64,000 nucleotides of DNA from Hermodice carunculata (Eukaryota > Annelida > Polychaeta > Eunicida > Amphinomidae). The stretch is taken from NCBI GenBank assembly GCA_964020975.1, contig OZ026630.1, positions 65,699,513 through 65,763,512 on the forward strand, given 5' to 3'. A program made the position numbers and the translations under genes. Under the pieces are notes generated by a model, which saw only the letters and a list, made by a program, of their open reading frames with translations, was not told where the DNA came from and searched no databases. Shown here piece after piece: positions 21,667-34,075 of this stretch; position 1 is the first letter of the stretch, and every line of letters starts with the position of its first letter.

Positions 21667-22430
21667 GGTCGCATTTTCTGTTGACTCAGCAATTTTCACA
21701 TATTGGCTTATATCTTCTTAATGGTGCATATGTAGGCCCAAGGTTAGTATTAATTGTTAATAGGAAAGTACTTGTGGGCGTTTAGTTTGTATGGTTTAGC
21801 TTAAACCTAAGTGACTTTGAAGGGTCAAACTACATACATCCCCGTTGATTTCTATGTAAGTCAGAGGGGATGCTTATTCACATTTTCAACTTCTTCTCCA
21901 AAACAATTGGCCAGATTCTCTTCAAACTCGGTGGGGATGTACATCAGGTAGGTATCTACCAATTATCTTCAACAGGTTAACCTCCAATGATTTTTGGATT
22001 TTCATGTGTTTTTTTTTTTTCTTAATTTTTGTGTTCCTATTGATTACCATTTAAGTCAAAGGGGTCTGCAATGGTAGTTCACATTTTGACTTCAGCAAAC
22101 CCATATATGCCAGATTCACTTCATACTTTCGATACAGATACTCCATACATTTTTGGGAATTTATATCATATGCTTGTGGATGAGCTTCAGCTCATAGGTC
22201 AAGGTCACTACTATGCCTTGCAAAATAATAGGTTTCCCTGCCATATGTTCAAATGGGTATGATTGAAGTCCCTCAAAAATTTGTCAACATTTACCCAGGT
22301 GGTATTTCCCTCAAATTTGCTAAGAGGTGACCTTGAGGTCAAAAGTCAAGGTCAGACTTTCTACAGAAGAATGGTGGCCCACATATCTGGTGAGAGGTGC
22401 CTGCTCGGGGGATGCTTAATGTTATTCGCA
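21560..22430 (+). mobile_element. Family B-related modular repeat, diverged copy
   Basis: It contains family B words: cacattttcaacttcttctc (21,880), cagattctcttcaaactcgg and ggggatgtacatc (about 21,911-21,945), followed by a T-run (22,010-22,020). Other parts carry repeated AGGTCA words (21,604-21,626, 22,195-22,207, 22,327-22,353). A poly-T tract occupies 21,638-21,664. Ends are not sharp and neither terminal hairpin is recognisable, so it is a decayed or partial copy. Confidence 0.6.
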
Positions 22431-24400
22431 CGAAAATCTAGCTTCTTGTTGTATATAGAGTGTCTTGTAATACAGACCATAAAATATTTTCTTTTTGAGA
22501 TTGAAACTGAAATTTTGTCATTTAAAATACAATTAAACTTATAAGATATACACTACAAACAAAGTAAACTTATTGTATATTGAACCACCGTATCAACAAT
22601 TCTTTATGTTGTCATACAACATATTGGCCATTCTTTTGGTCAAACCAGCATAGGACTGAACACTTTTGGCGACTGGATGGCTCTTGTCGGATGTACATCA
22701 AGTCTTCCATTGACCCAACAGATCATGTGCTCAAAGTACACACGCCGAGCATTCAACGTGGCATTAAACCTGAGGCTGGAGCCCTTCATCCTCGGTAGCT
22801 GATGAGCCAACAGGGGCGTTCCAGAGGGCGGCGATTAGCATAACCCTTATTAGCCTAACCGGAGGGTGCCGATTGGCATAGCCTTTTTTATCCAATAAGC
22901 GAACTTCATCGTTTAATCATTTTTCCACAAAGAAACTAATATTTAGAAACTAAATAACATGACATGCTACTGAAATCTCATTGTCTGCCTGCTGTGATAC
23001 GAATTTAGATACTTATAATGGTTGCTGCCTTCGAAGCTACTTGCCCTGAACGAATCCCACATTTGAACCCACCCTCTGCTCCGTAAATATGAACGACAAC
23101 GTCGCCATCATTTTCTGTACCCCTGAATACGGGATAACAAAAACTTCAAATTACAGCTTTTAAAGTCTCAATTACCAGAAAGTAGTCAAAATTACGGGTA
23201 TCAAGTTGTATTTGCGAGAAAAAAAGTTACAAGTACAAGTTATAATAGTTTAGTTGTCATATCAGGTTTCCGCATGATCAGTACACCACAGCGTGTGTTC
23301 AAAGTTTTATGAATGCTTTCATGTGGTTGTACTACATATAAGAACATTGGCCTGCAGGCCTACATTTTATGCGGCTAATATTCTTTTATCGGCACAAATT
23401 CCATATTAAGTCCCCAAGTTTTATTGCCACAACATGCCAAAGACAGTGTCTGGCTTTTGTGCTGCTGTTAACTAGTGATGAATATCAGTTGGACATTTTT
23501 ATCAAACATTTGGCTCATGTGGCTTAAGTCAGAAATGGTTTAATAGTATTACTTCGAAATTTTGAGTAGAGGGCCTGAAGGTGAAATCTAGGCCAATTAC
23601 TTATCGGGAATAACAATGCTCAAGACTAGGGATAAGGTACAGAAGTACGTCATTGCTGAGTAATGACTTCGAATTATTTTTATGACACAAGGAATTCCTA
23701 GAACTTATCTGATATTTCATATTGTATACGTTCATTCGTACATTTACTTGTACAATATGCATGAACAAAAGATATAAATAGTAGGCCTCACACACACACA
23801 CAAGCACACACACACCTCGCATAAAGACTATGTACAGAACAAAAAACCTCACAGTAGAATCTCCCAGTATGAAGCATGCATATTAATTTCCCGCCACAAC
23901 TGCATAGCTGGTTGTTTTAGTAACCATAGTCCCGTCTGGCGAGAAACGGGCCGGTGCCTGGATATGCAAGCGAGATATTACTAATAGGGCCTATTTTGGA
24001 AATTAACAATACTTAGGACAGGTAGATGAAAATTTATTCTTTTTACCAATTTAGGAAAGACTAAATCAATATGATTGTTGTATTTAAGAACTTACAATGA
24101 TCTAAAAGACACCCATTTTGTGAGAAACGGGTACCTAACACTGTCAATTACAGTGATATGCCCGTTCCTCCTCCGTGATTGATAGGTGAGAACCCCGTGC
24201 TCCGTGGTGTGAAATTTATATGCATGGTTCATATCAAGAACAATTCTTTAAAGAGAGCATTTTATGCACCACAAATTCACAGCCCTGGTTTTGTTCGTCC
24301 TTAATTCTATGCACCACTAAGATCATAGCTCTATTAAGACCGCATTTTTAGTCCTTCAGACCCATCCCGGTCCACAGAAACTGCAACCAATTTAAAAGCA
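22431..24400. other. No gene recognised
   Basis: Short open frames only, with no known motifs. A (CA)n-like tract lies at about 23,788-23,815. Nothing here supports an exon with confidence. Confidence 0.5.
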
Positions 24401-24411
24401 AGCAGTGTATT

Positions 24412-24417
24412 TTTATT
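24412..24417 (-). promoter_or_regulatory. Possible polyadenylation signal for the GT92 gene
   Basis: AATAAA on the minus strand, ~330 bp downstream of the GT92 stop codon. Consistent with a 3' UTR of ordinary length, but it is a common hexamer in AT-rich DNA. Confidence 0.3.
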
Positions 24418-24746
24418 TTCAATTGAGCTCATTATCCACACATGTACATGTTGTTATTGTGCATTTTCAACGCAGTGAGCAACTGATTTACAATACTGGT
24501 CACGTCCTCCAGTTCGAAACGAAGAGTCACTTCAAACAATATCCATGTGCACCCGCATATTCAGTCCTTTTTCAGAAGATGTGGATTAAAAATAATATCT
24601 CTGTTAGCCCCTACGAACAAGGAATGCAAAATATATATCAACTCGCATAGGCTTTCGCGAATAACTGAATAGACGGTCAGCAGAAAATCATGATCACGCA
24701 TGAACTTACAGTAAATGGTACAAATTATAAGTGAACATAAAATAAG

Positions 24747-26321
24747 TTAGTTTGTTGCGTATTGTAAGACAGCATTAACCTCAGAGCTAAGTAAAGTTTC
24801 GTATTTTAATAAAAAAGGATCTTTTTTAACCTTGTGCATAAATTTTGAGCATGAATGGTTCGCACATAATCGATAGTGATGAGACATGGCCATTTTAGGA
24901 TCCACATTAATTGTCCATTTCCGATTGTATCGCGGAAAGGTAATCCAGCAATAATGATTAAAAATGGAAATGCATCGCTTTGGATCTACAAAGGACTTAG
25001 AAGCAAACAGAAACCTATTAGGATCAGCTCTGGTAATATGACGCATAGTCAGTAAATTAGCAGACTTGCTGGGCTTCGATTTTATATCAAGAAAAAAATA
25101 CACGTTACGAAATGTGTAAGATGGTGCAGATGTACTTAGCCGCTTCACGCGATTAATGTATTCGAGCATCTCACTATAAGTATCGACGACCCTCGGTACA
25201 ATGATCTCATCAAGATCAACTACAATAACATAACGGTATCTATACATATTTTTAAGCATACAGTCATTAAGAGACGCAGTACTGCTACGTTTTATAGATT
25301 TATAATCATGATATTGGACAGGTGGGGGCATCAAATATGTCCTTAGCATCCCTTTACCCTGATAAAAATCGAATACTCTCAATGAGCCAGGGTCTGTGAT
25401 ATTACCATTGTAAATGTTAATCTCGCTCACTCCAAACAGACGATGGTACTCCATCCATTCAACAAACGCATCAATTGAAATATTTCCAAAGGTAATGGCA
25501 ACACATACACCAAATTCGTGTTGCCAAAGTGACCGAACAGGAACCTGTATTGGCAAGAAAATGCTGGACTGGTTGCACTGTATTGTAACTATAGAAACAT
25601 GTGACGGAATTGGTAAGGAACTAGGCATGGCACATGTATACAAATATTGTCCATAAACTACACCATGGATGGCCTCTGGGCGTCCAGTTGATAGCATGTT
25701 CACTTTAACAATCAACGGATAAGAACTGCCTGAGTACCACAGCTGGCAAAATAAATTTTTAATATTCATGGTCGACACAGCAAGAATTCGTATCACTGGC
25801 AGTAGTCCAACATCAGGCCTGTCATCAAAATAAGCTGAGTAAACTGCAATTTCGTGCGTATTATCCCGCTGAACTTGCCACTGCGTGTTTCGGTACACAA
25901 TTTCTTTCTCTGTCGGTCGTCTTGTTCTTCTGCAATTGTCAGCCTGTAAAATGTGTTTGTCCATCCGCTGGAAATCAAAAGGGTCCACATCATAACTCAG
26001 CATATACGTCTGTCTCTGAGGAGATTTGTGACATAGAGTACCAGTGTCATGCCCATGGGAGTTGTTCGAAATATTGGGATAAGCAGTTTCCGTCTTCAGT
26101 ACGAAAACAATAAAACATGTCCAAAAGAAAGAAAACAGCAACACGATGGTGATATAATTTTTCAGCAATCTGAAACCAAACAACAAATTTATTAGTCCGC
26201 ACATAGTAAGTATAATTATAATATAGTAATGATCATTTGTCGTGAAGCACATGTCCATGTAACAAAACATTAGAGGCGAAGAGAAAAAATGACGATATAT
26301 GCGTCTGTAATTTCTAAACAT
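24747..26321 (-). CDS. Glycosyltransferase family 92 (GT92) type II membrane protein
   Basis: A single open frame of 524 residues. A strong membrane segment (about 56-75) follows a positively charged LLKN, then a stem with potential N-glycosylation sites, then a catalytic region (about 155-510). Family signs are EIAVYSAYFDDRPD (157-170), CQLWY (192-196), FGVCVAITFG…FVEWMEYHRLFGVSEINIYN (270-305), LNDCML (351-356) and the DxD-like DLDEIIVPR (369-377), plus HHYR (481-484). GT92 enzymes transfer galactose or other sugars to glycans in the Golgi; the acceptor here cannot be told. Length fits the family. The frame upstream of residue 50 is odd: it is hydrophobic and preceded by an acceptor-like ttggtttcag ending at 26,170, so the true start may lie in an upstream exon, with the first 50 residues being intron read-through. 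No frameshift or missing motif seen. Confidence 0.9.
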   Translation of the reverse strand: MFRNYRRIYRHFFSSPLMFCYMDMCFTTNDHYYIIIILTMCGLINLLFGFRLLKNYITIVLLFSFFWTCFIVFVLKTETAYPNISNNSHGHDTGTLCHKSPQRQTYMLSYDVDPFDFQRMDKHILQADNCRRTRRPTEKEIVYRNTQWQVQRDNTHEIAVYSAYFDDRPDVGLLPVIRILAVSTMNIKNLFCQLWYSGSSYPLIVKVNMLSTGRPEAIHGVVYGQYLYTCAMPSSLPIPSHVSIVTIQCNQSSIFLPIQVPVRSLWQHEFGVCVAITFGNISIDAFVEWMEYHRLFGVSEINIYNGNITDPGSLRVFDFYQGKGMLRTYLMPPPVQYHDYKSIKRSSTASLNDCMLKNMYRYRYVIVVDLDEIIVPRVVDTYSEMLEYINRVKRLSTSAPSYTFRNVYFFLDIKSKPSKSANLLTMRHITRADPNRFLFASKSFVDPKRCISIFNHYCWITFPRYNRKWTINVDPKMAMSHHYRLCANHSCSKFMHKVKKDPFLLKYETLLSSEVNAVLQYATN

Positions 26322-28040
26322 TTAATTACTCTTTTTCGTCTGAAAAGTTTTAACCTCCATATTTTTATGTTTGGTATATAATATGTCAACACTTTTATGT
26401 TCTACAGTTTTAGGGTATCATTTATTGTACATAATTAGATACATGGGCGCACTGGGCTTAACTTTAATTTTACATTAAGCTTGTACAAATATGTTAGGTT
26501 TCATACACAGTTATTCAGTTCTCACCTTATTCAATCTGTAAATTGGGGGTAAAATCTTGTTTTAATTACCTTTTGGACCTCATGAGTAAAGATGCTAGGT
26601 ACCTCTGAAATGGTCTGTTGTGCCTCTTGGTGCCTTGGATCCTCTATACCCTCTCTAAGGAGAAGATGATGCCATGCAGTGTCCTTTTGTACGTGATGCT
26701 ACATAAAAGACATAGTAAAACTAAAAATGATTTGCTCCGAAGCAAATCTACGCAAGCAAATCTGACTGTGTACCTACAAAGGTAAGTTTTTGCCTCGTAC
26801 ATTCAAATTGAAATTGGAAAAGCCACATGAGAGAAAACATGACATCTGCTGGTAAAAAGAATATGTCAGACGGAAAGCAATAAATCTTGGTTTGGTCATG
26901 TTGTGAGAAACCCTATATAATTCTAAAACTGTACACTTTTTATTGCAACTTTTGATTCATTTATGGGTCACTGTTGAAACTACAACATGGACTCTTGAAA
27001 GAATGGTCACCATACGGCAGCAAAAAAGTGTTATCTGACGAGAGGAATTTATATAGGCATGGCGCCTGTTTCCAATCGTTTTTGAAATTAATCTGTTTCA
27101 ACCAAAAGTGTTATCTCTGACAAGATTGGAAACGCCTAATCCTGGTACTGTACATATGTGTGTAATTGACTGCTGAAAGCAGATCATGGCCTGTTGTATG
27201 TCTCAACTACCAGAAATATGTACAAGTCTGCTATTGTTTCTCCTTATTGCATTATTTCAGCATACCTGATACGGCCATATACAGCATCCTTAGAGCTGCA
27301 CAAGTTTTATATCAAGTACTCAACGGCTAATAAGGGGGTAGATAAGACATTTATTATTCTTTAATTACGCCCCCAGTTCCGGAGAAAATATACATTACAA
27401 GAAATCATACATATCAACGGACAAATATTGGACACACAATCAAACACAGTAAATAAGTAAACAGTCATAAATGAAATAAGCGCCTATTCTCCGATACCAA
27501 AAGACCGAAGTACAAACAAGAAACAAGAAATGAAATATAAAATGAAAAAAGAAGGAAATAAAAAAAGATGCTAGTGATGCATATCAATAAAACCACAATT
27601 ACATCCTGGCCAAAAGCCAGAACATTCTCTTTTCCTCCACCTAGGAGTTATTACAATTAGGTAACCATAAAAGTTATCTCAGAGAGTCAATGTACCCCGT
27701 CCATCTTCATATCCTTGCCACCGACACGGGCAAGAGCGGGGCATCGATCTTGCCCACCTGCCTTTAACCCCTGATTCCCAACCATTGTGAAAACAGGAAA
27801 TACACCGTTCTGCACTCGATCAACAAGGCTGGCAATGTCGGCTCTGCAGTTCAAAATCAATTGTGAAAGTTATAAAAACAAAGCACTGTCCAAATTTCTT
27901 TTCCTAGAAGTACAAATATACGTAGATGAATTTTTATCCATTTGAAAGGGCTCAAAAAAGCCAGAGTTCAACCGGTTACTTGCATGGGGGTGCGGTAATC
28001 CATTTTATCCTGACAAGTGCAGTAGTTTGACCCCCCCCAC
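26322..28040. other. Intergenic or 5' region of the GT92 gene; no gene recognised
   Basis: No ORF of note. If the GT92 gene has an upstream non-coding or short coding exon on the minus strand, it would lie here; I cannot locate it. Confidence 0.45.
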
Positions 28041-28345
28041 ACACACACACACCATTACTCCAACAGGCTAAAAACTTGCAAGGGCAGCAGGTACCCGTCT
28101 CTCAACAAATGTGAAATAGCACCTTAATTTGATACTTGGGACCTGGCAAATGTGGCCTATCAAGAGAGGGGCTATTGTACCAAAAATATTAGCATCCAAA
28201 AATAGACAGGGCAGTCTTGCAGGCAGAGTTATTGATCTTTGCAAACAAAAAGGCACCCGTCTTTCAACTAGTAAGAAAGGACAGTCTTACAGGCAAACAG
28301 TTGTCAATCTTTCCACCACATTCACCAAAAGCAGTCCAGCAGGAA
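28041..28345. repeat. Weak decayed tandem duplication (~72-bp period)
   Basis: Two similar blocks are recognisable: gcagtcttgcaggcagagtt…gatctttgc near 28,212 and acagtcttacaggcaaacagtt…aatctttcc near 28,281. Related words (acccgtctctcaac, acccgtctttcaac) lie near 28,092 and 28,255. The repeats are diverged. The family is unknown. Confidence 0.4.
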
Positions 28346-28833
28346 CACAGTAACCATCAACCTTCTACAGGATGCCAGCAGTGCCCTGTTCTGTCCAAGA
28401 CCATATGGTGAAACCCAAAGCTTTGTTCAGAACTGGACCGCCCTGACGTCAACATTGGCAGGCTTCCGTTTCAGTAACCAATCGTAGCTCCATATTTCCC
28501 GAGAGGTCGTTGACGATACGGTGATTTACCACAGTACAACGTCACAAAAATTGGTACTGGGCAAAGTATGATGTGAATTATGGCAGAATACAAGGAAAAC
28601 AGTTTTTCATGGAAGACAGCAATCTTACCATGCTGGTATTGATTGTATGGGAGATCGTATAAGAAAGTTGCCAGAGATGCGTTATTTTTTTCTCGATGTA
28701 TTAACGTGTGGTTCCTAGCTAGGTTGGCTTGAGTGGTCTGCTTATTCCAAAGTGATATCACATGGGATTTCCGGGCTGTGATTTCACGACGAGCATGCAC
28801 AAAAGCAATGTTTACAATGATGCCGAATTCAAA

Positions 28834-29014
28834 TACAGTGGTCCCCCTCATATAAGGCCACCCCAAATGCAGCCAAAAAGTGGCCTTATAAGAGGGGTGG
28901 CCTCTCTTGAAGAGGAGAATATAATGGAAATACCATACTTTTGCACAAGAATGCTGGTGTTTCAAGAGGGGTGGCCTCTGGTGAGAGGGGCCTTATAAGA
29001 GGGGGATCACTGTA
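28834..29014. mobile_element. MITE with ~28-bp terminal inverted repeats, TA-flanked
   Basis: The left end TACAGTGGTCCCCCTCATAT mirrors the right end, which read on the minus strand is TACAGTGATCCCCCTCTTAT; both continue with aaggcc. The element is 181 bp including the flanking TA, which could be the target duplication of a Tc1/mariner-type element. The inner sequence holds further copies of ggcct…ataagaggggtggcctct. It has no coding capacity and overlaps an unsupported 164-codon minus-strand frame. Confidence 0.8.
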
Positions 29015-29570
29015 CGATATTGGATAAACAAAAAATTGAAAGTTAATTTTCTTAATAGATCTGATCTGATTATGTACTGAAACAATAGATCACAATGAAA
29101 ATGAACACATGGAGTAAGTCAATTCATAGTGACACGAAGACAGGATTGTGTGAAGAACCCAACGACCGGTAGCCCAGCTGCCGGTACAACACTACAAGTT
29201 GCTGTGAAGCCTTGGCTGAAGGGCTGTCATCGGGTTCCATTGGCATGAATGGCATTGGCATTGGCATTGACAATACTGTTTGCAATAAAGAAACATATAC
29301 AGATGGCTAATGTTCCATCAGAATTAAACCTTAAATTTGTCATTGTCAATTTTGATTCATCATTTGATTCAGACCTGTCCTGTAAAACTTTAGAGGCAAA
29401 TTTTAAGTTTTAAAAATACTGTAAATTGAAACACGCTCTACCCCATCGCACTCTCTCCGTATTTCATTTGTTTTTCTTTCTCAATAGATCTTTATTGCAG
29501 ATGGGATGAGTACTTGCACACCTTTGTTACTCACTTCCTCCCACAACATTCACACATAAAGCCAGATAAA
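29015..29570. other. No gene recognised
   Basis: Non-coding sequence. A short ggcattggcatt word repeat occurs near 29,250. Confidence 0.5.
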
Positions 29571-29839
29571 TCCCTAATTTGAGATTTCAGGATAACACAG
29601 AAACTCCTGTGATTTCAATATCCCTGCATGGCCACCTAGTGGCGCCAAAAAAATCAAAGAGGGTGGTCCTCTATCGTACGTGCTTAAATATAAACAGTAG
29701 ACAGCAAAAGAGAGATAGGAATATTTACTACGACCAAAAACTTGCTGCATTATACAGCCGTGGGCTGATTCCAAATCAGTTACATTTCTTTTAGACAATG
29801 TGATGCAATCGACATTGACAGTTAGTGTTGGGATACCCA

Positions 29840-30990
29840 TCCTCTTCCACAGATAAAAACCAGGGTAACTCCAGCCAACCTGTTATTTGGTTCATTTGTT
29901 TGTCGAAAATAACTAGCAAATTTTCTTTAGATGTGCTCTTAAAAACAATAAAACAAGATATATTTTCAAGCTTGTTTGCAAGGATGCCTTTTAAAGTTTA
30001 TTTGATGCTGAATTAGTCCACCTTCGAAAATGGAAACGTCTCAAGTTGTTTCATTGTCCAGGACGTATCCACATCTGCGACAAGAACTGGTTCAGTGATA
30101 GGTGCATAAAAACAAACTAAGGGAAAGGTGGTCCCTAAGTTCAATGCTATGATTTGACAGTCCGTAACGCTAAATATCTCATGTTTTGTTGAAATAACAT
30201 AATCCATCCTGGTATTAGCAGCTGTGTTGTGATAGAATTAAATAAAGTTGACAGACTGTCTGTACAGAAAATCGACCACAGATTTATTGCTCTCAGTAAT
30301 AACATGAAACATAACATGATTATGATTATTTTACCCTCATTTCCTATATCACAATGATGTAATTTTGCCTTTTTGTGAGTTGTACATTGAGATCCCAATG
30401 TATCTTTGTAATTGCATGACCAACATTGATAAGAGCTTTTAAAGGTCTAGACTTTAAGTATATATACTAGTTTTCAAAGTTTTAGACCTGTCATAATATG
30501 GTAAATATACACAAATAATCATTTGTAATATGACACCAGATACGTTACTCATGCTGACAGTGCTGACGCAGTCACTTTCTGTTGTTAACTCTTTAAAAAA
30601 AGTAACGGTTGGACTGTTTGCATATGATAACCCAATGACTTCCCAGGGTAATTACTTGGCAGGTCACACAAGCCTGATGTAAACAACACATAATTTTTTT
30701 TCTGAAGCCACAGAACTGTTAAGGTTACCTTTATTTATATACACGTCGTCTGGCATTAGCCAAGTTTCCTTCAAACAAAAGATATCATAATTGGCGAATT
30801 TCTGACAGATATATTGTGAAGAGTGTTAAACGCCTCTAGGGTAACACATTTCACATGAAACAGAGATAAAGTCTTTTTTTATTAGAAAAAGGATCGACAG
30901 TTTGGGGGAAAGGATTTTTCCTTGGTCACCGTCACCAGAATGGTTATCCATTTTACCATTGTCTGAAGGCTGATCATGTCTGCTCAGCTA
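29840..30990 (-). pseudogene. Decayed LINE, ORF2 endonuclease region
   Basis: The minus strand encodes NYDIFCLKETWLMPDD (about 30,795-30,745), the N-terminal signature of APE-type LINE endonucleases (…YDIxxLQETW…). Further on, DYVISTKHEIFSVTDCQIIALNL…FPLVCFYAP (about 30,204-30,100) resembles the middle of the same domain. Many stops and frameshifts separate the pieces; the reading frame changes several times between 30,800 and 29,900. No reverse transcriptase part follows; at 29,840-29,574 only a short unplaced frame remains. It fits a Tx1/L1-like LINE when taken with the ORF1-like sequence upstream. Confidence 0.5.
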
Positions 30991-31039
30991 GTATGCTGTT
31001 ACAACTAAAAACATTGATTTTGGCATGGGTTAAAGTGCT

Positions 31040-32100
31040 TTTCATACGCCTGGAGTTGAGACAAGGTTCTTTGTTGTTAGGCAAATGTCTGTGGTATGAA
31101 CGTCTGGGGCTGTGCTTGTCCTGGCCACTGATATGGGGGTATGCTTATGAAACCCCTGCTGACGTGCTGTTTGGCCACAGGTTTCTTGGTCATTTGTTGA
31201 CAGATGTAGTACGGCTTGCTGGCAGGATACCTCCTTGGTGGTAGGATCTTTTCTGTGCTGGTGGCTGCCCCTGCTGCAGACAACTACTGGCACTGGGTGA
31301 TTGCCTGTATGCTTGAAATGGTTAGTTCTCCTCTCCATCTGACCAGTATGGGGAGTTTAACACTTGGTGAACCTGGTCAAGAGACACAAATATACAAAAG
31401 GAACTCCATCCTTGTCCTGCTGGCAAGAAAAAAAAAGACAGAGACTCTGATAAAATGCAGAAAGTTTCTGATATTATTAGAGCTGTACGAGATGCCGAAT
31501 CCTCCAACATGCACATTTTTTTGGATCAAAGGTATAGAATTTTTGGGATGTCACAGGATGTCTTGTAAAGTAGTAATGCATGGGGTGCTACCTTCAGTTT
31601 CACACTGCTATTTGACTTTGTTGCATTTTTTCGCATCTCATTACAGATAAGATCATCCATGTGCCTATGCTTAACTATAACTGGTCTGATTTTTCCTTTT
31701 GCATTTACTATATGTGCTATGAAAGCAATGAGCAAATACAGCATTGTTTTGAAGGTCCTCTGTTTAGCACCTTTCATCAGTCGATGAAGTAGGTATATCA
31801 CTGGCTTGACTGGCACTGCTTTTGTTCTGATGCACACTGTTGTTTTCTGACAAATTTTTTGCCATTCACTCTATTATTTCAGCCTTTAAATGTTCCTTTT
31901 TCTATTTGTATATCAGCTAAAGTCAGTTTAAGTTTCTGTAAGTCACTGAATGTGCTTATCTCATCATTGTCCTGTATTGATCCCGTTGTCTTAGTTACAT
32001 GGTTTTGCTCAGATGTCCTTTTACCAGCGCTTTCACCATCATATACATTGAATTTTTTTCCTCTTCGGCCAGAAGGTCATTTAGCATACTAAAGCCCAAG
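31040..32100 (-). pseudogene. Possible LINE ORF1 remnant upstream of the endonuclease piece
   Basis: The minus frames contain GKIRPVIVKHRHMDDLICNEMRKNA (split here as GKIRPVIVK at about 31,700 and the RKNATK that follows), like the RNA-binding domain of L1/Tx1-type ORF1 proteins (RPIIVKF…R…). A Lys/Glu-rich stretch lies upstream (32,000-31,860). Order and strand fit a 5' LINE half (ORF1 then endonuclease). Interrupted by stops. Confidence is modest because ORF1 proteins are poorly conserved. Confidence 0.35.
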
Positions 32101-34075
32101 AAATAAATGTCTGGTACAATTTTATGTTTGACTTGTCCATTAATCCCTCTCTTATTTCTAAGATGGGTGTGTTTACTCTGAACTTTCCCCTAAAAATGTG
32201 TGCAACATGCTGAGTATCTCCATTTCTTTGGTTGCAAGCAGATTCTGGCCATCTTGTGCATTATACTAGATGATCTTTTTCAGATTAATGTTGTAGTGCA
32301 AAGGCTGGGATCCTTGCAAATTTCAATCCATTCTTCAGAATTTCAGAGTTTTATAGTAAAATGGAAAGTTATACTTGTATTAAGCATCCTCTTTTTTGTT
32401 TTTCTGAAAGTTGAGAATTATCATTTCAGAAAATATGTCACATGTTCAAAATTATATGGCGAATTATTATTTTTTCTGCAAGTAATAAGAAAAAAAATTC
32501 CTTTCTGGGTGTCGGAATGACTCATTCCTCAGTTATGTAAAATAATGCCAGCTTATGTGTATTTCTGTAATAGCTGCAAATGCCACTTCTTTAAATCTCT
32601 GTAAGGGAGACTGATTTCACATTAGGGTATCAAATAGCTCTTTCAAGTTCATTTTTTTCTGCACTAGTATTTGTCATTGAAATACCATCTACCTGGCACT
32701 TCTTGTCATTGAAGTTTCGTATGTTCACATTTCAAAAGATGTCAGAATTAGTTAGAATGAATGACTTACCACAGTCTTCACAAAGTTGTACACGCAGTGC
32801 AGGGCCAGAATAGTAGAGTTAAAACTACAGTGTGGTGCCAGCAAGTCTCACCTGGCACATACCTGAAAGGAATGTTTATCTGAGGTGTTATTAATCCCTG
32901 CTGGGTTAATAAAGAGTTGGCATAGCAGATATTGCACTTGCATCCAAGCAGAGTCAAGCAATCTCCTTTTGCTCAAAATTTCCCTATTGTATTCATCTAC
33001 CAGCAGTGTAATTATATAAAGTAATTGTCCATCTTTGGGGCACTACTTACACTGCCATCTAAAACTTCATACTCATTGGTAATGTACAAAAAACATAGGT
33101 CTAACACAGCATGTGGTATATCAAAAGGGAAAAGCATGGTTTTGGCAAGACAATCAGTTTAGTTAGTTGTTTGCTTTCAGTCCAGAAGGGCTGTTAAGGT
33201 CTTTCTGGGAATTATACTTTGTGTAATTTGTTGCCTTTGGAATACATACTGTTTGTGGCGTTACCTTTAAAAACCTTTATTTGGATATTTATATATGTGT
33301 ATTCATATCTGGATTTATACATCATGGATCATACCTGCATCTGGATTATACATACAATAAATGTCTGAATATCAACTTGTGTCTGGAAATCATTCTCTAG
33401 TATTTGGGGGTTATTTCCCCAAACTAGTAAAAAAATGAAAATTAACATACCCAACTGAACAAACCCCCTTCATATATTTATAACGATGTGGTAACTACGT
33501 TAACCTGAAAATTGTGGTTGACATTTTATACAATGCTTCTATGAGACAAGATATTTTCTTAAAACTGAGATAAGCTGGCATCAAATTAATTCAACTACCA
33601 GTAACCTTTGTTGGCACCAGTCGCTGGTCAGAAAAAAAAATCCTGCAAACTGTACTTCATATTTGTTCACTTCTATATGAAACTATCATAAAGTTTTGCT
33701 ATGTCTACCTTGATTTCTGGATTTTGACCTAGCTTGTTTGATGACTGACTGGTTTTGATCATGGATGGTTCTCTGTTTGCTCGGAAGTTTAGTGCAGTTT
33801 CTCTGGCATTGTTGAAAACTGGTGTCCACTTCGATATATCATGACAGTCATTATGTTTCTGTTGTCAATATGACAATATATCATCTTTAGATATACAATG
33901 AATAATGTATTGCCCAGTAGATATTCAAGTCTTGTTGTTGTATATGGTGATGTTCATGTTGATGGACTTGTCAAGATTTATACTGTTTTTAACTTGGACT
34001 GATTTTCAACAATGACATTGACATATAATGACCTCTTAATACTGCCTTTAGAGTGTACAGATCATTTGAAATAAT
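32101..34075. other. No gene recognised
   Basis: AT-rich DNA. A 106-codon plus-strand frame (32,200-32,520) has no recognisable domain and reads as chance. Confidence 0.5.

Noticed and set aside
28471-28965. 164-codon minus-strand frame
   Set aside because: Its N-terminal part is the MITE at 28,834-29,014 and the rest has no recognisable domain; judged a chance frame.
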